From Lottia gigantea (lineage: Eukaryota; Mollusca; Gastropoda; Lottiidae), in NCBI RefSeq assembly GCF_000327385.1, contig NW_008708337.1, positions 53,629 through 117,628 on the forward strand: DNA of 64,000 nucleotides, written 5' to 3'. The notes below the pieces were generated by a model. That model had not been told where the DNA came from. It saw only the letters and a list, made by a program, of their open reading frames with translations, and ran no database searches. The position numbers were made by a program, and so were the translations under genes. Of this stretch, positions 12,411 to 25,829 are shown piece after piece. The stretch's first letter is position 1, and each line of letters begins with the position of its first letter.

Positions 12411-13539
12411 GGTTGAATTACTAATTGTTTACATTTAGAGGCAGGGGCATAACTCGCATAGGATGCGTTTGTTAAAAAAGGGCCTTTGCACACAATTACC
12501 TCATCCTTTTGGCCAGTTTGTGTTAACAGCTCAGTTGTTTCAGCTTTATAGTTCCAAAAAAGGAACGGGTTTTTTACATTTGGATATTTTCATTTTTCGA
12601 TTTTGACCTTTGTTGACTTTTGTTGACCTATATCTTTTGACCTGTATGATGTAGAAGCTTGAAATTTGGAACACAACATAACATTTTGAATATTGAGGTG
12701 GGCAATGTTGCCTTTGGCCCATGCACCACATGCATAATATACGTATTAAATAGTTTACATGGCATAGGCCCTATAGTATACATGGCATACAAAATATTAT
12801 ATCTTTCATGTTTGATATTAAATGACACTAACATTAACAATTCATTCAAATCTCATTCGACCCATTTTATTTTTTCAAATCCATTTACATTGCCAACGGA
12901 AAAATATCATTAAATATATCTTCAAAACGTTTACAATGGATTTTTCGGCCCATATCAATTATTTTACGGCAAAAGAGAACGAATCATTCGTTAAGGTCAT
13001 CCGGATTTGGTTAAGGCCGCATTATTTATTTGTAATTTGAAGCCTACAGTTCAAGGGAGGTAAGAATAAGTTGAAGCTCTTTAGAAAATGAGATAAAAAT
13101 GTCTATTTGTAAACAAACACCTGTCAAAAGGAATAGAAAGTTGGACATTTCTGTGAAAATGAAATAAATTTGCAGATTACTGATTTTTTGAAATATGTCG
13201 AAAGCGGGAGGGTGCTGTTTCCGAATCGGGTAAGATAGAATGAAGTCCCTTAAATTTCAAAGAATCATTATCATTAGAGAGCATCATCAATTCAATCAAT
13301 GTAAATGAAGTGCAAAATGTAGGTTTTTCTGTATCTGGCTAATTGAATAGTTCATAGTTTACTAGGGACTTTTTTTACACAGCTTCAGATGAAGTAGATT
13401 TATTACATAACTACAAGCATACATTTTAGTTTTAATATAGATACAGAGCAAAACACATTTTTGTTCATTGTGAGACTCCCTGTCAGGTTAATTTTCAACC
13501 CATGATATTCAGTCAATGAACTTAATTTGGTGCTAACCT
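12411..13539. other. Intergenic, no gene seen
   Basis: AT-rich sequence with only short frames of unlikely composition (12659-13040). Nothing recognisable. Confidence 0.5.
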
Positions 13540-13850
13540 ATTTTTCGTTTAACCAGAAATAATTAATAATTTCCATGTGCGACCTCGCGTGACCTCGGCA
13601 TTTGCTTGTTTTGATAAACATGGGTTTTCTGTACAATAGCAGCTAGTAGAATGAATCCAGTAGTTTCAAGCAAGGTAAAATGTATTTCGTGGAAACCTAT
13701 TATTCGTGGATTTCCAGAAAGGATTAATAATTTACATGAGCGACCTTGCGCGACCTCCGCATTAGTTTGTTTTGATAAACATGGGTTTTCTGTACAATAT
13801 TAGCTAGTAGAATGAATTCAGTAGTTTCAAGGAAGGTAAAATGTATTAAT
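13540..13850. repeat. Two-copy tandem duplication of about 165 bp
   Basis: A segment with TAATTTCCATG, CGACCTCGCGTGACCTC, GATAAACATGGGTTTTC and AGTAGTTTCAAG at about 13540-13680 is repeated at about 13704-13850 with a few changes. It lies 0.6-0.9 kb upstream of the first recognised exon of the PNKD-like gene and could overlap its promoter or a 5' exon. Confidence 0.85.
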
Positions 13851-14473
13851 GTATACTTTGACATAGACAAAATGGCGGATTTCACTTATTACCAAACGTC
13901 ACCATTTTTTATCGGCCGAATTTCCTTATAATCCCAAGCTGTATTTGGAATCCCAAGTGTCGTCTGCTAGAATATATTCCAACGAATGAAGTCGCGTGAT
14001 CAACTAGCGGATTCTGTGTCAGCAGAAAATTTCTATGGAACACAAAGAATGTTCTTATGTTGTTTCAGTGACATTTAGCAATAAATCGCGCTACGTATCT
14101 TATTTTGTCAGTCACTATTTTTTTTTAAATCGTGGTTGTTTGAAGGAATTGTCACTAGTTATAATGAATTGATATTAAAGATAAATACTAAGAGAAGTTA
14201 ATGATACCACCCGGTATCCATACAACATGTTTTTCTAGACTTATTTATAGATCAAACATTGTACACGAAATTGCCGAGTTGGTTGCTCATGAAATATGGG
14301 TCAGTGAAGGTTTCATAGAGAAAATTGAAATAAACCAATTTTTATTATTTTGTAGAATATCTGAGGAAACATCTAAGACATAAATTTTTTTTTTCGTTTT
14401 ATTTATCTTTGACGAAATTCGGTGTTGAATCCTTATATCCATGAAAATAGGTTACACCACTGTTCTATTTCAG

Positions 14474-17400
14474 ATATTTTCTATACACAAGAACTAGAAT
14501 AGGATATTGGTATCATCAGAAAGAGTTGAAGAAGGCAAGAGAAAAACTAAATGGAGCTGATCATTCAACAACCTCTGTTACAGAATTTAAAGGTAGTGGT
14601 AAAATTTGACCAAATCATCTGCCTCTATTTCAGCCTCTGATAGCTATTTTGTATCTGATCCACTAAACTAGGGCCGAGCGAAATACAGGTATAGCATTAG
14701 TAATATCGCCTGATTAAAAAATATTTTTTCTTACATTTTAAATTTTTAGATAGAAAAACAACAACATTTTGTTTCAAAAACCAGTAAAAACCTAAAGAAA
14801 TATCACGATCTATACCCAAATTATGATACATTTATGATTAACTTATTTTTATATCAACCCTACACCAAACCCAGATATATTCAGATCAACCCTTTAGAAA
14901 GTAGCATATATGAATGAGCAGATTTTTATCTTAAAACCAGTCATAGTTCATCCTTGAACAGTATTACTTGAGATAAACAAGAATAAGTTCAATCATATGA
15001 CCAGAAGACTAATATCATTTTCAAAAATCTTAAAATGTTGGATTACCTGTATCTTTATTATTATTTTACTTGTAGATCTGAGTATATTACCAATTCCTAT
15101 GTTGTTAGATAATTATTGTTATTTAATACAAGATAAACAGACTAATAATGTAATATTGGTAGATCCTGGTGATCCTGATAGAGTTTTGGTAGGTCATTTA
15201 CAGTCTGGCACATATCTTTATCATTGTTAATATGTGTTACATCATTTAATGCTGAATCTTTCCTTATAATATTAGCCCTCTCTTTGCACAAGATTAATTT
15301 ATGTGTGAAATTATTCTTAACCTTTGCTTTGCTATATGAATTAATTCTTGAACTGTTCTCCATCCTTGAAGGTGATAATTTCTCCCTAGTTTTTTTTTTC
15401 CTGAATTTATTCTTGAGGATGAACATTAATTGTTAGGAAGTAAGGTAGATGGTAACTAGAAAGTGTGATTATTCTTTGCTGGCTAATAACGGGCTGTATT
15501 TTTTAATCCATCTATGCAGAGTAATTGTGATGCCTTCGCCAATGTTGTTGATAGAAGCTCAGTTTTAGCTTTTATCTTTTAATGCTATGAAATAATGAAC
15601 ATTTCAGAAAGTGTTAAAGGAAACCAATATCAAACCAGATGCAATTTTGATTACTCATAAACATTGGTAAGATACTTTTATCCCTTTTTCTTTCTATAAC
15701 CACTCTCAGGATCCTTAATCGTTTGCATTACCCCCTTACTTCATATAAATTATACTATTTCATGATTTTGGGAGGGTTTTCCGTTAATCTCGTATAGAAT
15801 GACTTAAATCATAACTGTCCTAATATTTTATACTAGACTCCAAAGCACCTCATTGATCCAATTTCAAAATTAACCCTTTAGGGGGGAGTACCCCTAAGTT
15901 GAAAACCCCTATTTTATATCCTAGTTATAATGAGGAGTTGGATTGGTGAAAAATTGGACTGTCTTAGAAAGACTTATAACCAATTAAATTCATAAGATCA
16001 AACAAAACTCCCACCACTGATATTAATGAACAAACTAAAATTGACTTTTCAATCAAAGAACAAATATTATTAAGCACAAGGATCAAAGAATTTAGTCTCA
16101 ATATCCGTTTTCACAAAACTGTCCTCCCCCTTTAAATGGTATAATATATGTTGTGTTGTGTTATAGGGATCACAGTGGTGGAAATGCCAAATTAAAGTCA
16201 GTTTTTCCTACTATTAGAATATATGGTGGAGCAATGGATCATATACCTGAAGTTACACAGTATGTTTTGTTTGTCAATTTTTGAATCTCTTTGGATCAAT
16301 AATTTCAATTTTTTGGATCAGATGGACTAGTGAGGAATGATAACTTTTAACCTATGACCTATCGTCTGTTAGCAGTTATTAAGCAAATGACGTCATTCCA
16401 ATGCTTCTGCTCCTATTTGAATTCAAATGAATTTTTTTTTTTTTTTTCAGCCCAGTGGCAGATGGTGATGTGATACAGTTCGGTGGATTAAAATTAAAGG
16501 TCATCTTTACTCCTGGTCATACAGTCGGCCATGTTGTTTATGTTTTAGATGGGTCTTCATATGGAGCACCAGACAGTTTGTTTTCTGGAGACCATCTCTT
16601 TCTCTCTGGTTGTGGTACGTGGTGACATCTCAATAATCTAAGGTTATCTGCCTTTCACAACTGTGATATTCTTGGATATCATGAAATAAAGTAGAATTTG
16701 TAAACCCTGCTTTAGTTTTAAACACTTTCTTGAACTGGTTGATTTTTTGTCCAAATACTATATTCAGATTTGTTAGTGCAAAAGTACAAGGATGTATTTG
16801 TAATCATAATTATAGGAAGAATGTTTGAAGGAAATGCCTCTACTATGTTACGATCATTAGATAAAATAGCTAATCTTAAAGCTGATACTTTAGTTTGGCC
16901 AGGTAGGTTTTCTTCTATGATTGATTAAACTATTTTCGATTTTAAACTTATCTGTAGGCTATTACCATTGACATGTAGAGAAAGGGAGAATGACTGGAGT
17001 TGCCTGCTCAGACCATTCTGATGGACCACCTTCAGCACTCGGTTACCTTATGAAAACTGTGCTATGAATATGAATATTTTGTTGAGTGTGTTTTACCTCT
17101 GAATCCACGCCATCCTTTAAAACTAAGCCCCCAACAGAACATTACATTACATTATATTAAAGGTCATGAATATGCTGAAGATGATCTTGAATTCACTTGT
17201 GACCTTGAACCTGAAAATGACACAGCTCAGGTGAGTTTCCAAATTGTTTAACGAAGTCAGGTGTCTTGAATTATCTCAGTAAAAAGAAACAACTAACAAA
17301 CAAACATAGTAAATTGAATATTTTCGTTTATTATGAGACATTACTATCCATCATAACTAATGGAAGTCAATACTGATAAAATATAGTATATTTGAGAATA

Positions 17401-19768
17401 TATTCGCACCTCTTCTATCTTACCAGTATATCTGTCTTAACCAGTGGTTCCCAACCTTTTTCAGCCTTCACACCCCTGGAGCAATCACCTGGACCTTTCA
17501 AACCCCCAAACATTTGTTTCATCCACATTTCCAGCATGTGTTGATGTGAGGTGCTCTCTCAATTAAAAATAAATTCTTCTCCTAAACCAATTGGCCACAC
17601 CGGTGACAGCCTAGTCCCACACCCCCAGGGGGTGAAAACACCCCAGGTTGGGAACTGGGGGTATACACAAACAGAATTAGAATTTATTAAAATTCAATCT
17701 ACTGAATGTAAAGTCTTTGAATGGCATTTAGCAATTGTGAGTACGATATATAGACACAGCTTTATGGAACAACAATCACTGTGACCTATGAGAACTAATA
17801 AGCATTAATGTATATATAGTTTGCCCATCACTTCTTCTCATTATGTGCCTGAGGACGACGGGGGAAACACGTCGAAACGTTGCATAAAACTTTAACCAGT
17901 GATTGTTGTTCCATAAAGCTGTGTCTATATATCCTACTGAATGTAGTTTGAATTTTTGGAAGTTTTTATCTTGTCTTTTTAGGATAAATATGAATGGACC
18001 AAGAGAAAAAGAGAAGTTAAAGATGCTACAGTAAGTTGCAATATCATTCTCTGACTTTTTAAGCATTTCTGATTCCTATATTGTTTTGACTTTGGATTAA
18101 ATAATATGTGTTGTGTTACCATCTATGTCGTTATATGAAAACTTAAAGAAGCCTCCTCATAGAGAAATATCAACTTTTTACCCAACTCTAGGTTATACGA
18201 CAAGATATACTACTTCTACTACTTCAAATATTACTTCAAGAAAGCTTTTGCTTGGACAAATTATTTTTTGACTACCGGTAACTCTAAGTAATATTACAAA
18301 ATGTGCCAGTTAAAGGATTTTTCATTTTTATACGCCCACACGTAAGATGGGCGTATATTGTAATCACCCCGTCGGTCCGTCCGTCCGTCCGTTCACATTT
18401 GGCTTGTGCTCACTCTACAGGCTACAATTTTTTACAGATTCTTTTGATTTTTATTTTGTGTGTCAATGTCATTATGAAGATGATCCCTATTGATTTTCAT
18501 GATGATCGGATAATTTTTCACCGAAATATCGTGTCTGACTTGACGTTTTTCTCTATTAGCTATATTGTGCAACTCATGCTCACTCTACAGGCTACAATTT
18601 TTTACAGATTCTTTTGATTTTTATTTTGTGTGTCAATGTCATTATGAAGATGATCCCTATTGATTTTCGTGATGATCGGATAATTTTTCACCGAAATATC
18701 GTGTCTGACTTGACGTTTTATTCTATTAGCTATATTGTGCAACTCGTGCTCACTCTACAGGCTACAATTCTTTACAGATTCTTTTGATTTTTATTTTGTA
18801 TGTCTATGTCGTTATGAAGATGATCCCTATTGATTTTCATGATGATCTATCGATTTTCATGATGATCGGATAATTTTTCACCGAAATATCGTGTCTGACC
18901 TGACGTTTTACTCTATTAGCTATATTGTGCAACTCGTGCTCACTCTACAGGCTACAATTTTTTACAGATTCTTTTGATTTTTATTTTGTGTGTCAGTTAT
19001 CAGAAATTATAACAAAGTCTTTAGTGACTTAATAATGAATTTTCAATTAATCTTAAAAATATTTATGAGTCAAGGCAAAACTTCCAAAACAGTTCATCAA
19101 ATTATCATCATATTGAACAAGGTCTCATCGATATACACACAAGGGCAATAACTCGTTGATTTTCGTGATGATCAGATAATTTTTCATCGAAATATCGTGT
19201 CTGACTTGACGTTTTACTCTATTAGCTATATTGTGCAACTCGTGCTCACTCTACAGGCTACAATTCTTTACAGATTCTTTTGATTTTTATTTTGTATGTC
19301 TATGTTGTCATGAAGATGATCCCTATCGATTTTCGTGATGATCGGATAATATTTAACCGAAATATCGTGTCTGACTTGACGTTTCACTCTATTAGCTATA
19401 TTGTGCAACCCTGTAGTCACTAAAGACTGTTTAATCATTTCTGACAGCTGCCAGTGGGCGTATGTTACCTTGCCTGGCAAGCTATCTTTCATTCTTGTTA
19501 TTCAAAAGTTTTTTTTTCATCTAATGTATAAATGTTATAACCTTAACATTTATCGAGATTTAATATTCTCTGTAAATTTCAGTGTCCCTCTACCATTCAT
19601 GAAGAGAAATCTTACAATCCATTTCTACGAACAGGAGAGGAAACAATCCTACGGAACCTGGGAATATTGGCCAGTCCACTATCACCATTAAATATCACAG
19701 ATGATGTCAGATCTAAAGCTTTGGCTGAGGTTAGAGATAGAAAAGATCGATTTAAATATAAATTATAA
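14474..19768 (+). CDS. PNKD: PNKD-like metallo-beta-lactamase-fold hydrolase, 5' end missing
   Basis: Nine in-phase exons: 14474-14592, 15076-15188, 15608-15666, 16167-16259, 16451-16614, 16816-16902, 17163-17230, 17983-18030 and 19583-19768, giving 311 residues to the stop. The glyoxalase II-like fold is complete: THKHWDHSGGN (split between exons 3 and 4), [19 protein letters not shown] and WPGHEYAE supply the usual metal ligands. The stretch [16 protein letters not shown] and the C-terminal [17 protein letters not shown] match PNKD (MR-1) better than HAGH or LACTB2. The early [13 protein letters not shown] matches the segment after the membrane anchor of long PNKD isoforms. The first recognised exon starts in phase 2, so at least one upstream coding exon, probably encoding the N-terminal anchor, is missing from this model. 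Mammalian PNKD modulates presynaptic function; its substrate is uncertain. Confidence 0.9.
17443..17663. mobile_element. hAT-like MITE in PNKD intron
   Basis: It starts with CAGTGGTTCCCAACC and ends with GGTTGGGAACTG, the common terminal motif of many hAT elements. About 220 bp with no ORF. It lies in the intron between exons at 17230 and 17983. An 8-bp target duplication could not be confirmed by eye. Confidence 0.6.
17711..17945 (+). mobile_element. Short Penelope-derived hairpin element
   Basis: A perfect 36-bp inverted repeat (17745-17780 and 17898-17933) encloses a 117-bp centre that contains a hammerhead-like core. The 12-bp word CTACTGAATGTA occurs just before (17699-17710) and just after (about 17934-17945), resembling a target duplication. 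Penelope-like elements are known to end in such structured repeats with hammerhead motifs; this copy has no reverse transcriptase. Confidence 0.6.
17844..17886 (+). ncRNA. Candidate hammerhead ribozyme, type I with minimal helix III
   Basis: Core parts in order: helix I strand TGTGC (17844-17848), CTGAGGA (17849-17855), helix II GACG/CGTC with a nine-base loop, GAAAC (17874-17878), GTT as the GUH cleavage triplet (17879-17881), and GCATA closing helix I. Helix I pairs C-G, G-C, U-A, G-U, U-A. It has the same sense as the PNKD transcript and lies in its intron. Confidence 0.65.
18326..19486 (+). mobile_element. TATACGCCC-family repeat in the last PNKD intron
   Basis: The left end is TTTTATACGCCCACACG, GATGGGCGTATATTG and a GTCCGTCCGTCCG run. 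The right end is AGCTGCCAGTGGGCGTATG, TTGCCTGGCAAGCTATC. The body is a tandem array of about 170-bp units sharing TGCTCACTCTACAGGC, GATGATCCCTATTGATTTTC and TCGTGTCTGACTTGACG, with starts near 18402, 18570, 18740, 18929 and 19238. A segment at 18995-19155 is nearly the same as one at 21093-21260. There is no ORF of note. Confidence 0.75.
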
Positions 19769-21062
19769 TACTTATTCATACTGTATAATTGCAATTATAA
19801 TCTGCTATCATGTATAATGCAAACCCTTTTTTATTTTCAGTATATCTGGTGCAAAATTGTCACTGTATATTTTTCATATCGAACAAAGGGAACAAAAACT
19901 CATATTCTAGTGCTTCACTTTCATTTATAAACATTTATCTTACATTAAAGGGATTCTAAAGAGGCTTCTTGTGGTCATAATTCTGTTGAAACTAATAGAT
20001 CTCTTTACATTTACATCATTTTGATTTCCTATCACCCTAGATTGTGATTTTACTACATGTACAGCAAAAAGCATTTGAATAGTTACATCACAATATGGTC
20101 ATATTTGTCTTGAATCTCAAGAACTGCAGCTGTTGGACGGAGAATTGAAATTGTGCAAAAAGAAGCTATGATCCTATTGAGAAATAATTTAATATAAAAA
20201 TATTGTTATAGAGAATACATTTTAAAGCATTCCTTTGCTCAGAGCAACATTCTCCAATAAATTTAAAATCAGGAATTTCATAAAAAAAATTTCATCTGCG
20301 TTATCAGAGCATGTTTTTCCTTTACTTTAAATTTATTGAAATCTACATAGCATTTTTTATATATACATTTTATTTAATCAAGGGAAGTAATTGCATCTCA
20401 TGTTACAGACCATTATAATATGCACATCGCTTGATTAAATTGGGCTGTATCACTTGGTTTAGATGATCTATCCTATCTTTTAAATACATACAGGGTCTAA
20501 GAAGGGTGAAGGTGAGAAAATGGAATTTTAGTGCGAATCAATTGTCAAGAACATTGTAAGGCAATATTTTAATTTGACAAATACTAATATGAAAGGCAAG
20601 TGAATTTCATATCTAAAAGTCTATAGAAGAGAAAAACATATCTTAGCAACTATTTTTTCTTCTAAATTTAAACCCACTGTGTAAATAAATGGTCAATTTG
20701 TATGTTATATTTTATCATGTAGTCATAAATCATGTTCATTATACATAAGTTTTGCTAAAGCCTTGCCCATAACCTCCCTCTATGTTTGTACTCAAGAGGC
20801 TAAATCTCAGGAAACCAGTGAGACATACATTTGATACAGAAGATCGCAGACTGGCCATGAAGACTTATCACTTTTCATCACTTGCTTACCAACAATGAGG
20901 TTTCCAATCCACAGACAAATACAAACTTCACTCCGTTTTGGGAATATAGAGGTTAATGACATCCAATACTACAAGGTTGCAATAATATGCTTACATATTT
21001 CGAGAGCATTGTCATTTGTCCATTTATTCTGTTTCAGCATAATTCTTACTTTTAATATGAAC
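19769..21062. other. PNKD 3' flank, no gene seen
   Basis: It follows the PNKD stop codon and likely includes the 3' UTR; an AATAAA at about 20257 is one possible signal. Nothing else is recognised. Confidence 0.4.
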
Positions 21063-21811
21063 AAAGACAGCTTGCTAGGCAAGGTAATATACGCCCTCTA
21101 CCAGTTATCAGAAATTATAACAAAGTCTTTAGTGACTTAATAATGAATTTTCAATTAATCTTAAAAATATTTATGAGTCAAGGCAAAACTTCCAAAACAG
21201 TTCATCAAATTATCATCGTATTGAACAAGGTCTCATCGATGTACACACAAGGGCAATAACTCTGGAACTGTTCATCTGATTATTACCTGTTAAAACTTTG
21301 ACAAATTTGACAAGATTTTACTAAGTCAACGTCAATAACTCTGAAACCATTCATTCGATTATTACCAATTCCGAATTTGACCAATATAAACATACATACC
21401 AAGTTTAATCGAGATCGGATAAAAACTGTCGCATCTATCGTGTCTACAAGCAATATTTGACACGTCAAGGGCAATAACTCCGAAACCGTTCATGAAATCA
21501 TTACCAATTTCGAACTTCACCATCAATATATACATACATACCAAGTTTCATCGAGATCAGATCAAAATTGTGGCCTCTATCGTGTCTACAAGTCAAATTT
21601 GACATGATTTTTACGAAGTCAAGAGCAAAAACTATTCATCCGAGAATTACCAAATTTGAACTTGACCGAGATCTCATACATACCAATTTACATATACGTA
21701 CCAAGTTTCATCAAGATCAGATAAAAACTGCAGCCTCTATTGTCTCTACAACAATGCCGACGTACCGACGGACAGGGGCGACGGCAATATACGCTTTGGA
21801 TGTGGGCGTAT
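21063..21811 (-). mobile_element. TATACGCCC-family repeat, reverse copy
   Basis: It starts GCTTGCTAGGCAAGGTAATA, TACGCCC and ends GGCGACGGCAATATACGC, GATGTGGGCGTATAAA, the reverse of the copy at 18326-19486. The inside has repeated phrases such as AAGGGCAATAACTC and TACCAAGTTTCATCGAGATC. No coding capacity. Confidence 0.75.
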
Positions 21812-24800
21812 AAACACTGATTGGGTGTAATAGTATCAATTTCATATCAATAATACAATATTTTCACTGGGCAATAAAGTGCTCAATACATCAATTGTAG
21901 AGCCAGTGTCGTGGTGGCTCCAAATTGGCTGGAGGGACAGAAATCATTTTGGCGCCCCCTATAAAGCTGCACAGCTGTACAATCCGATATAATTAAAGAG
22001 CAGAAAATCAGAATATCACTCAGCTCAATGTTTGAATAAGCGCTTTTGACAGTTCTAGCTCCGTCACACTAGAAAGGCGTCCTTACTGAGCTGCCACGGA
22101 AAATTAGCTCAGAGCATGTTGATCTCGCCACGGAATCTAGTCTTAGATAAGCGCCATAACATCTCCATACACGCAAAAAATATTGTATTAGAAAAGCTCC
22201 CTGGAAACGCAATATGCTCGCATATGTCGCAGGTTGATAGCAACTGATGTAAATTTTTTATTATTGTACTGGACTTTTTATAACATTTTTTTCACGTTTG
22301 CCGGTGACCAAGCTGGTGATATTATTATTCTCGAGGCCCTTGCTTGAATGTGTCAATTAGTTCATCGTAGTGACCAGTAAATCTGCCATCTGCAGCAGTA
22401 TGTCATGTCTATAGGGTCTTCATTCAATACGTTCAACTTCATCAGCATCAAGCTGTTTGCCAATTGGCAAACTGTTGCTTTATCTTTGGACGTGTTCTGT
22501 TTTGCTTTATTGGCTCGATATTATTAGTTGAAACGTTAGAGACATATTTCTCTAAAATTGGGCGTTTATTTTACTTAAAAATAGGTACAGTAGTCTTTTA
22601 ACTGCTTTCAAGAAGCATAACGAACTTGAAGAATTGAGAGCCCATTGATTTTCCGTCGCTGGTGGGGCAAGTTTTTCGAATGGATTTATGCCTCAATGTA
22701 TACAATGATCAACCGAGAAAAATGAAATGATAAGTAAATAAGTATATAATTGAGAGAAAGAAAACCGGCAACTCCTTGGAGTGCGCATTAACTTTTTTTC
22801 TTTCTTTCAAAAAGTCAGGTTATCCATAACAAAACATCCAGTTATTTTGTTACGGCCCATGGTTTTATGAAAGGCAGAGTAAAAACTGGCTGTGCTCATA
22901 TGGCCATGACGTTTTATTCAAACATTTTGATAGACGATACACTACACCTCGCTTTGTTGACTGTTATAGATAACACACACAGGATACAAAAGGTAGATGT
23001 CTCACAGAAGGTAAGACATTTTTAATAATTCGTAGAAGTTTCTAATCAATAAACCAATCAAACAAGTATTTTATATCATTTAATGTATTTGGAATTTTTA
23101 TATTTTTGCATTTTTACACTTTTACTGCGTGGCAAGGTTTTAGCCTTTAGTACAGAATAATATTTGAATATGTTAATACAGGTAATATCCTAGCAATAGC
23201 TTCAAGTAATGTCAATCAGTGTGCAATAAGTTTTCAGATACAAACCTACGTACCACTGCTATCAATTAGTACCTTTAAAATCGTCGACTGGTTGTTCGTT
23301 TTTTTTTTACCATATCTGATCAAGACAAATTTCATATATATTTTCATCACGTTTACATGCGCTTTTATTGGTGGTGAGTAAGGAGCGTCAACATTAACAA
23401 TGACAGGTCCTGACAAGAGTGATCAGAATTTGCAGGTGTCTACTTCAAAAACGCATTCTTCTTGTTTTCCAAAAAATTAGAGGGTGGGGGTGGGGGTTGT
23501 GGTTCAGAGGCACAGAAACACCCTTGTTTCCCGATTTTACCCAAGAGTTTTGCGTACAGACAGGTGCCTCACTACTTTTTATTTGTGCTATATTATGACC
23601 GTTTTCGTTTCTCCTATGAAATGATATGATGGTTTAGACACGACAATTAGTAAGTTACTTAAAATTGAAATTCTGATATAATAAGGGCATAATTGAACAG
23701 AACTCTTTGATAAATATATACTTAATCTGCTAACCCTGAACACAAATTGTCAAATAATCGATTTGAATAGAATATTTTATAATAAATACCAATAATATAG
23801 GCTGATATATTTTACCGCAGTTACTTTGAAAGATTCATTATAATAATTCTATTTGAAAAGAATATATGACTATAGTTATGATGTTGGTATTTAGGTGTGG
23901 GCCATGGGGTTAGCCTACAAGTTTTAGCACATCAGTGAAAATAAGACAGGATATAAAGCCTCTATATGTTGAAGGACAAATTGTATTGATATGTTTATTA
24001 CGTTTGTATGCTTTATTAGTAAGTATCACAATATGACAGGTCCAATCACAAATTCATATAGGCGTTTCCAAGACTGACCGGAATTGGCAAAGTGAAAATT
24101 TTTACTTTTGGCAACTGTTTGATACAGTCATAACTATGTTCGACAGTGTTCTGTTACAGAACGCTAGCGGATCTAAGAATTGCTTCGATCCCTCCTTTTA
24201 ACCAGGGGAGTATCTAGAAAATTCTTGAGGTGGGGGTCAAAAATGTGAGGCGGCTCTCCAAGGCCCATGAGGCCGGTCTTGGTGCTGCCCGAGGATCCGA
24301 GATGCCAACGGATTTCAGATGGCCTGAGATAAATTTTGAGCATTTAAAGAGCTTAATTTTATACTTCAAAATAATATATTTTACATGCCCGAGGGTGTAG
24401 CCATGGCCCAATGATCCGCCACTAAATCTATCTATTACTTATGAAGTGGACCGTTTGACCTATAAATGTTGGGAAGAACACGTACCAAACATTGTTTACT
24501 ACACAGTAGTCACTTAATTTATGTCACTGCGACTTTTATATACGAGACTTTCACTGAGTAAAAACATTATTCCCATTACGCCTACACTGATATCAAAGCA
24601 AATTCATGGATTGTTGCACGTCACACTTGAATCATATTCCCTTTATGAACAATCAAATAATTACAGATAACCCATTTCAATGATATTCAATAATGAGTAA
24701 GATATGTGTCAAAATATTATAAATGATGATTTAGTCAGTACGTAATGTTCATTGGCGGATTGTTTAATATCCTTCTTGAAATTTATCCTTAATATACATA

Positions 24801-25829
24801 GTATGTAATATAATAATATACTTAAAATTGGATACGCTGTCAACACAACTTCTACTAATTATAGCAGCTTGAGATTAATGATATAATGATGTATAACAAC
24901 AATATCATTATACCTTGTATTTAATTTACAGCTTATTATTGTCTATGAATTTGAGTCAGTGGCAGCTGCAGAATTTCGGATTTATTTAAAAATAATAAAC
25001 GAACCAAAACACTATAACTATAAATGAACTCTGATCAATTGATATTGAAAGCTGCAGGTTATTGCCTGGTACGATGACAGTTTTCGTTGGTCAGAATAGA
25101 ATCCTGATATTACGACTTCTGTAACGCACGTACTATTCATTTCGATTTGCAGATGTTCGTACGATTTCGGTTAACAGGCTTGTCTTTAGTCGAGAAAGGT
25201 GTGTATGTTGTGATTTCATCAATAATATATCCGGTGTTTAAACGGTATATATTATAGTCAATCATTAACATTCTATTTTAAAAGTAAATTTTATTTGCTA
25301 ACCACAACAGTTCATCAGTTGATTAATTAAGTGCAAGTAGGTAGGCTACGTTATTTTTCAGTGTATTGAATGTCAAGGGGTATTTCTGTAGCTGTGTGGT
25401 TTGTTAAGTATAGATCCTAAGCGTCAATAGGTTATGATTACACTCTTACTCTCTGGACCTGTCTGGAAGTCGAATTTTGAATTTCAGACTGCTCAAGACT
25501 TCCAGAAACAATATTATTTTTTTTATTAAACTACCCAGTCTTGCAAGATTTCAATACCAGAATCTTTGCTGGAATCGAACCTTATGTGACTACACGTTAA
25601 TCAGTGCATTTTATCTATTAATTCAACTCCCTTACTCAAAACTGTTCAATAAAATGAAAGCAAACCCTACATATAATAGATTGAACCTTGTGGTGTCTTG
25701 TAGAAATATTTGAAGTGGTAGGATAAAGTACACAATATACTACCTTGTTTATTACCCTGGTTTATTTACATTACTATATTTCATCTACCTTGTTAATACA
25801 TTAATACACTGTAGTTAATTCTGTTAAGA

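Noticed and set aside
13647-13676. MNPVVSSK as the first exon of the PNKD-like gene
   Set aside because: Its donor leaves phase 0 while the next recognised exon needs two bases from upstream; the same word is duplicated 165 bp later.
14997-15230. ORF starting [12 protein letters not shown] as the true start of the PNKD-like protein
   Set aside because: The hydrophobic stretch before SILPIPM is intron sequence; an acceptor at 15075 joins in phase to the upstream exon at 14592.
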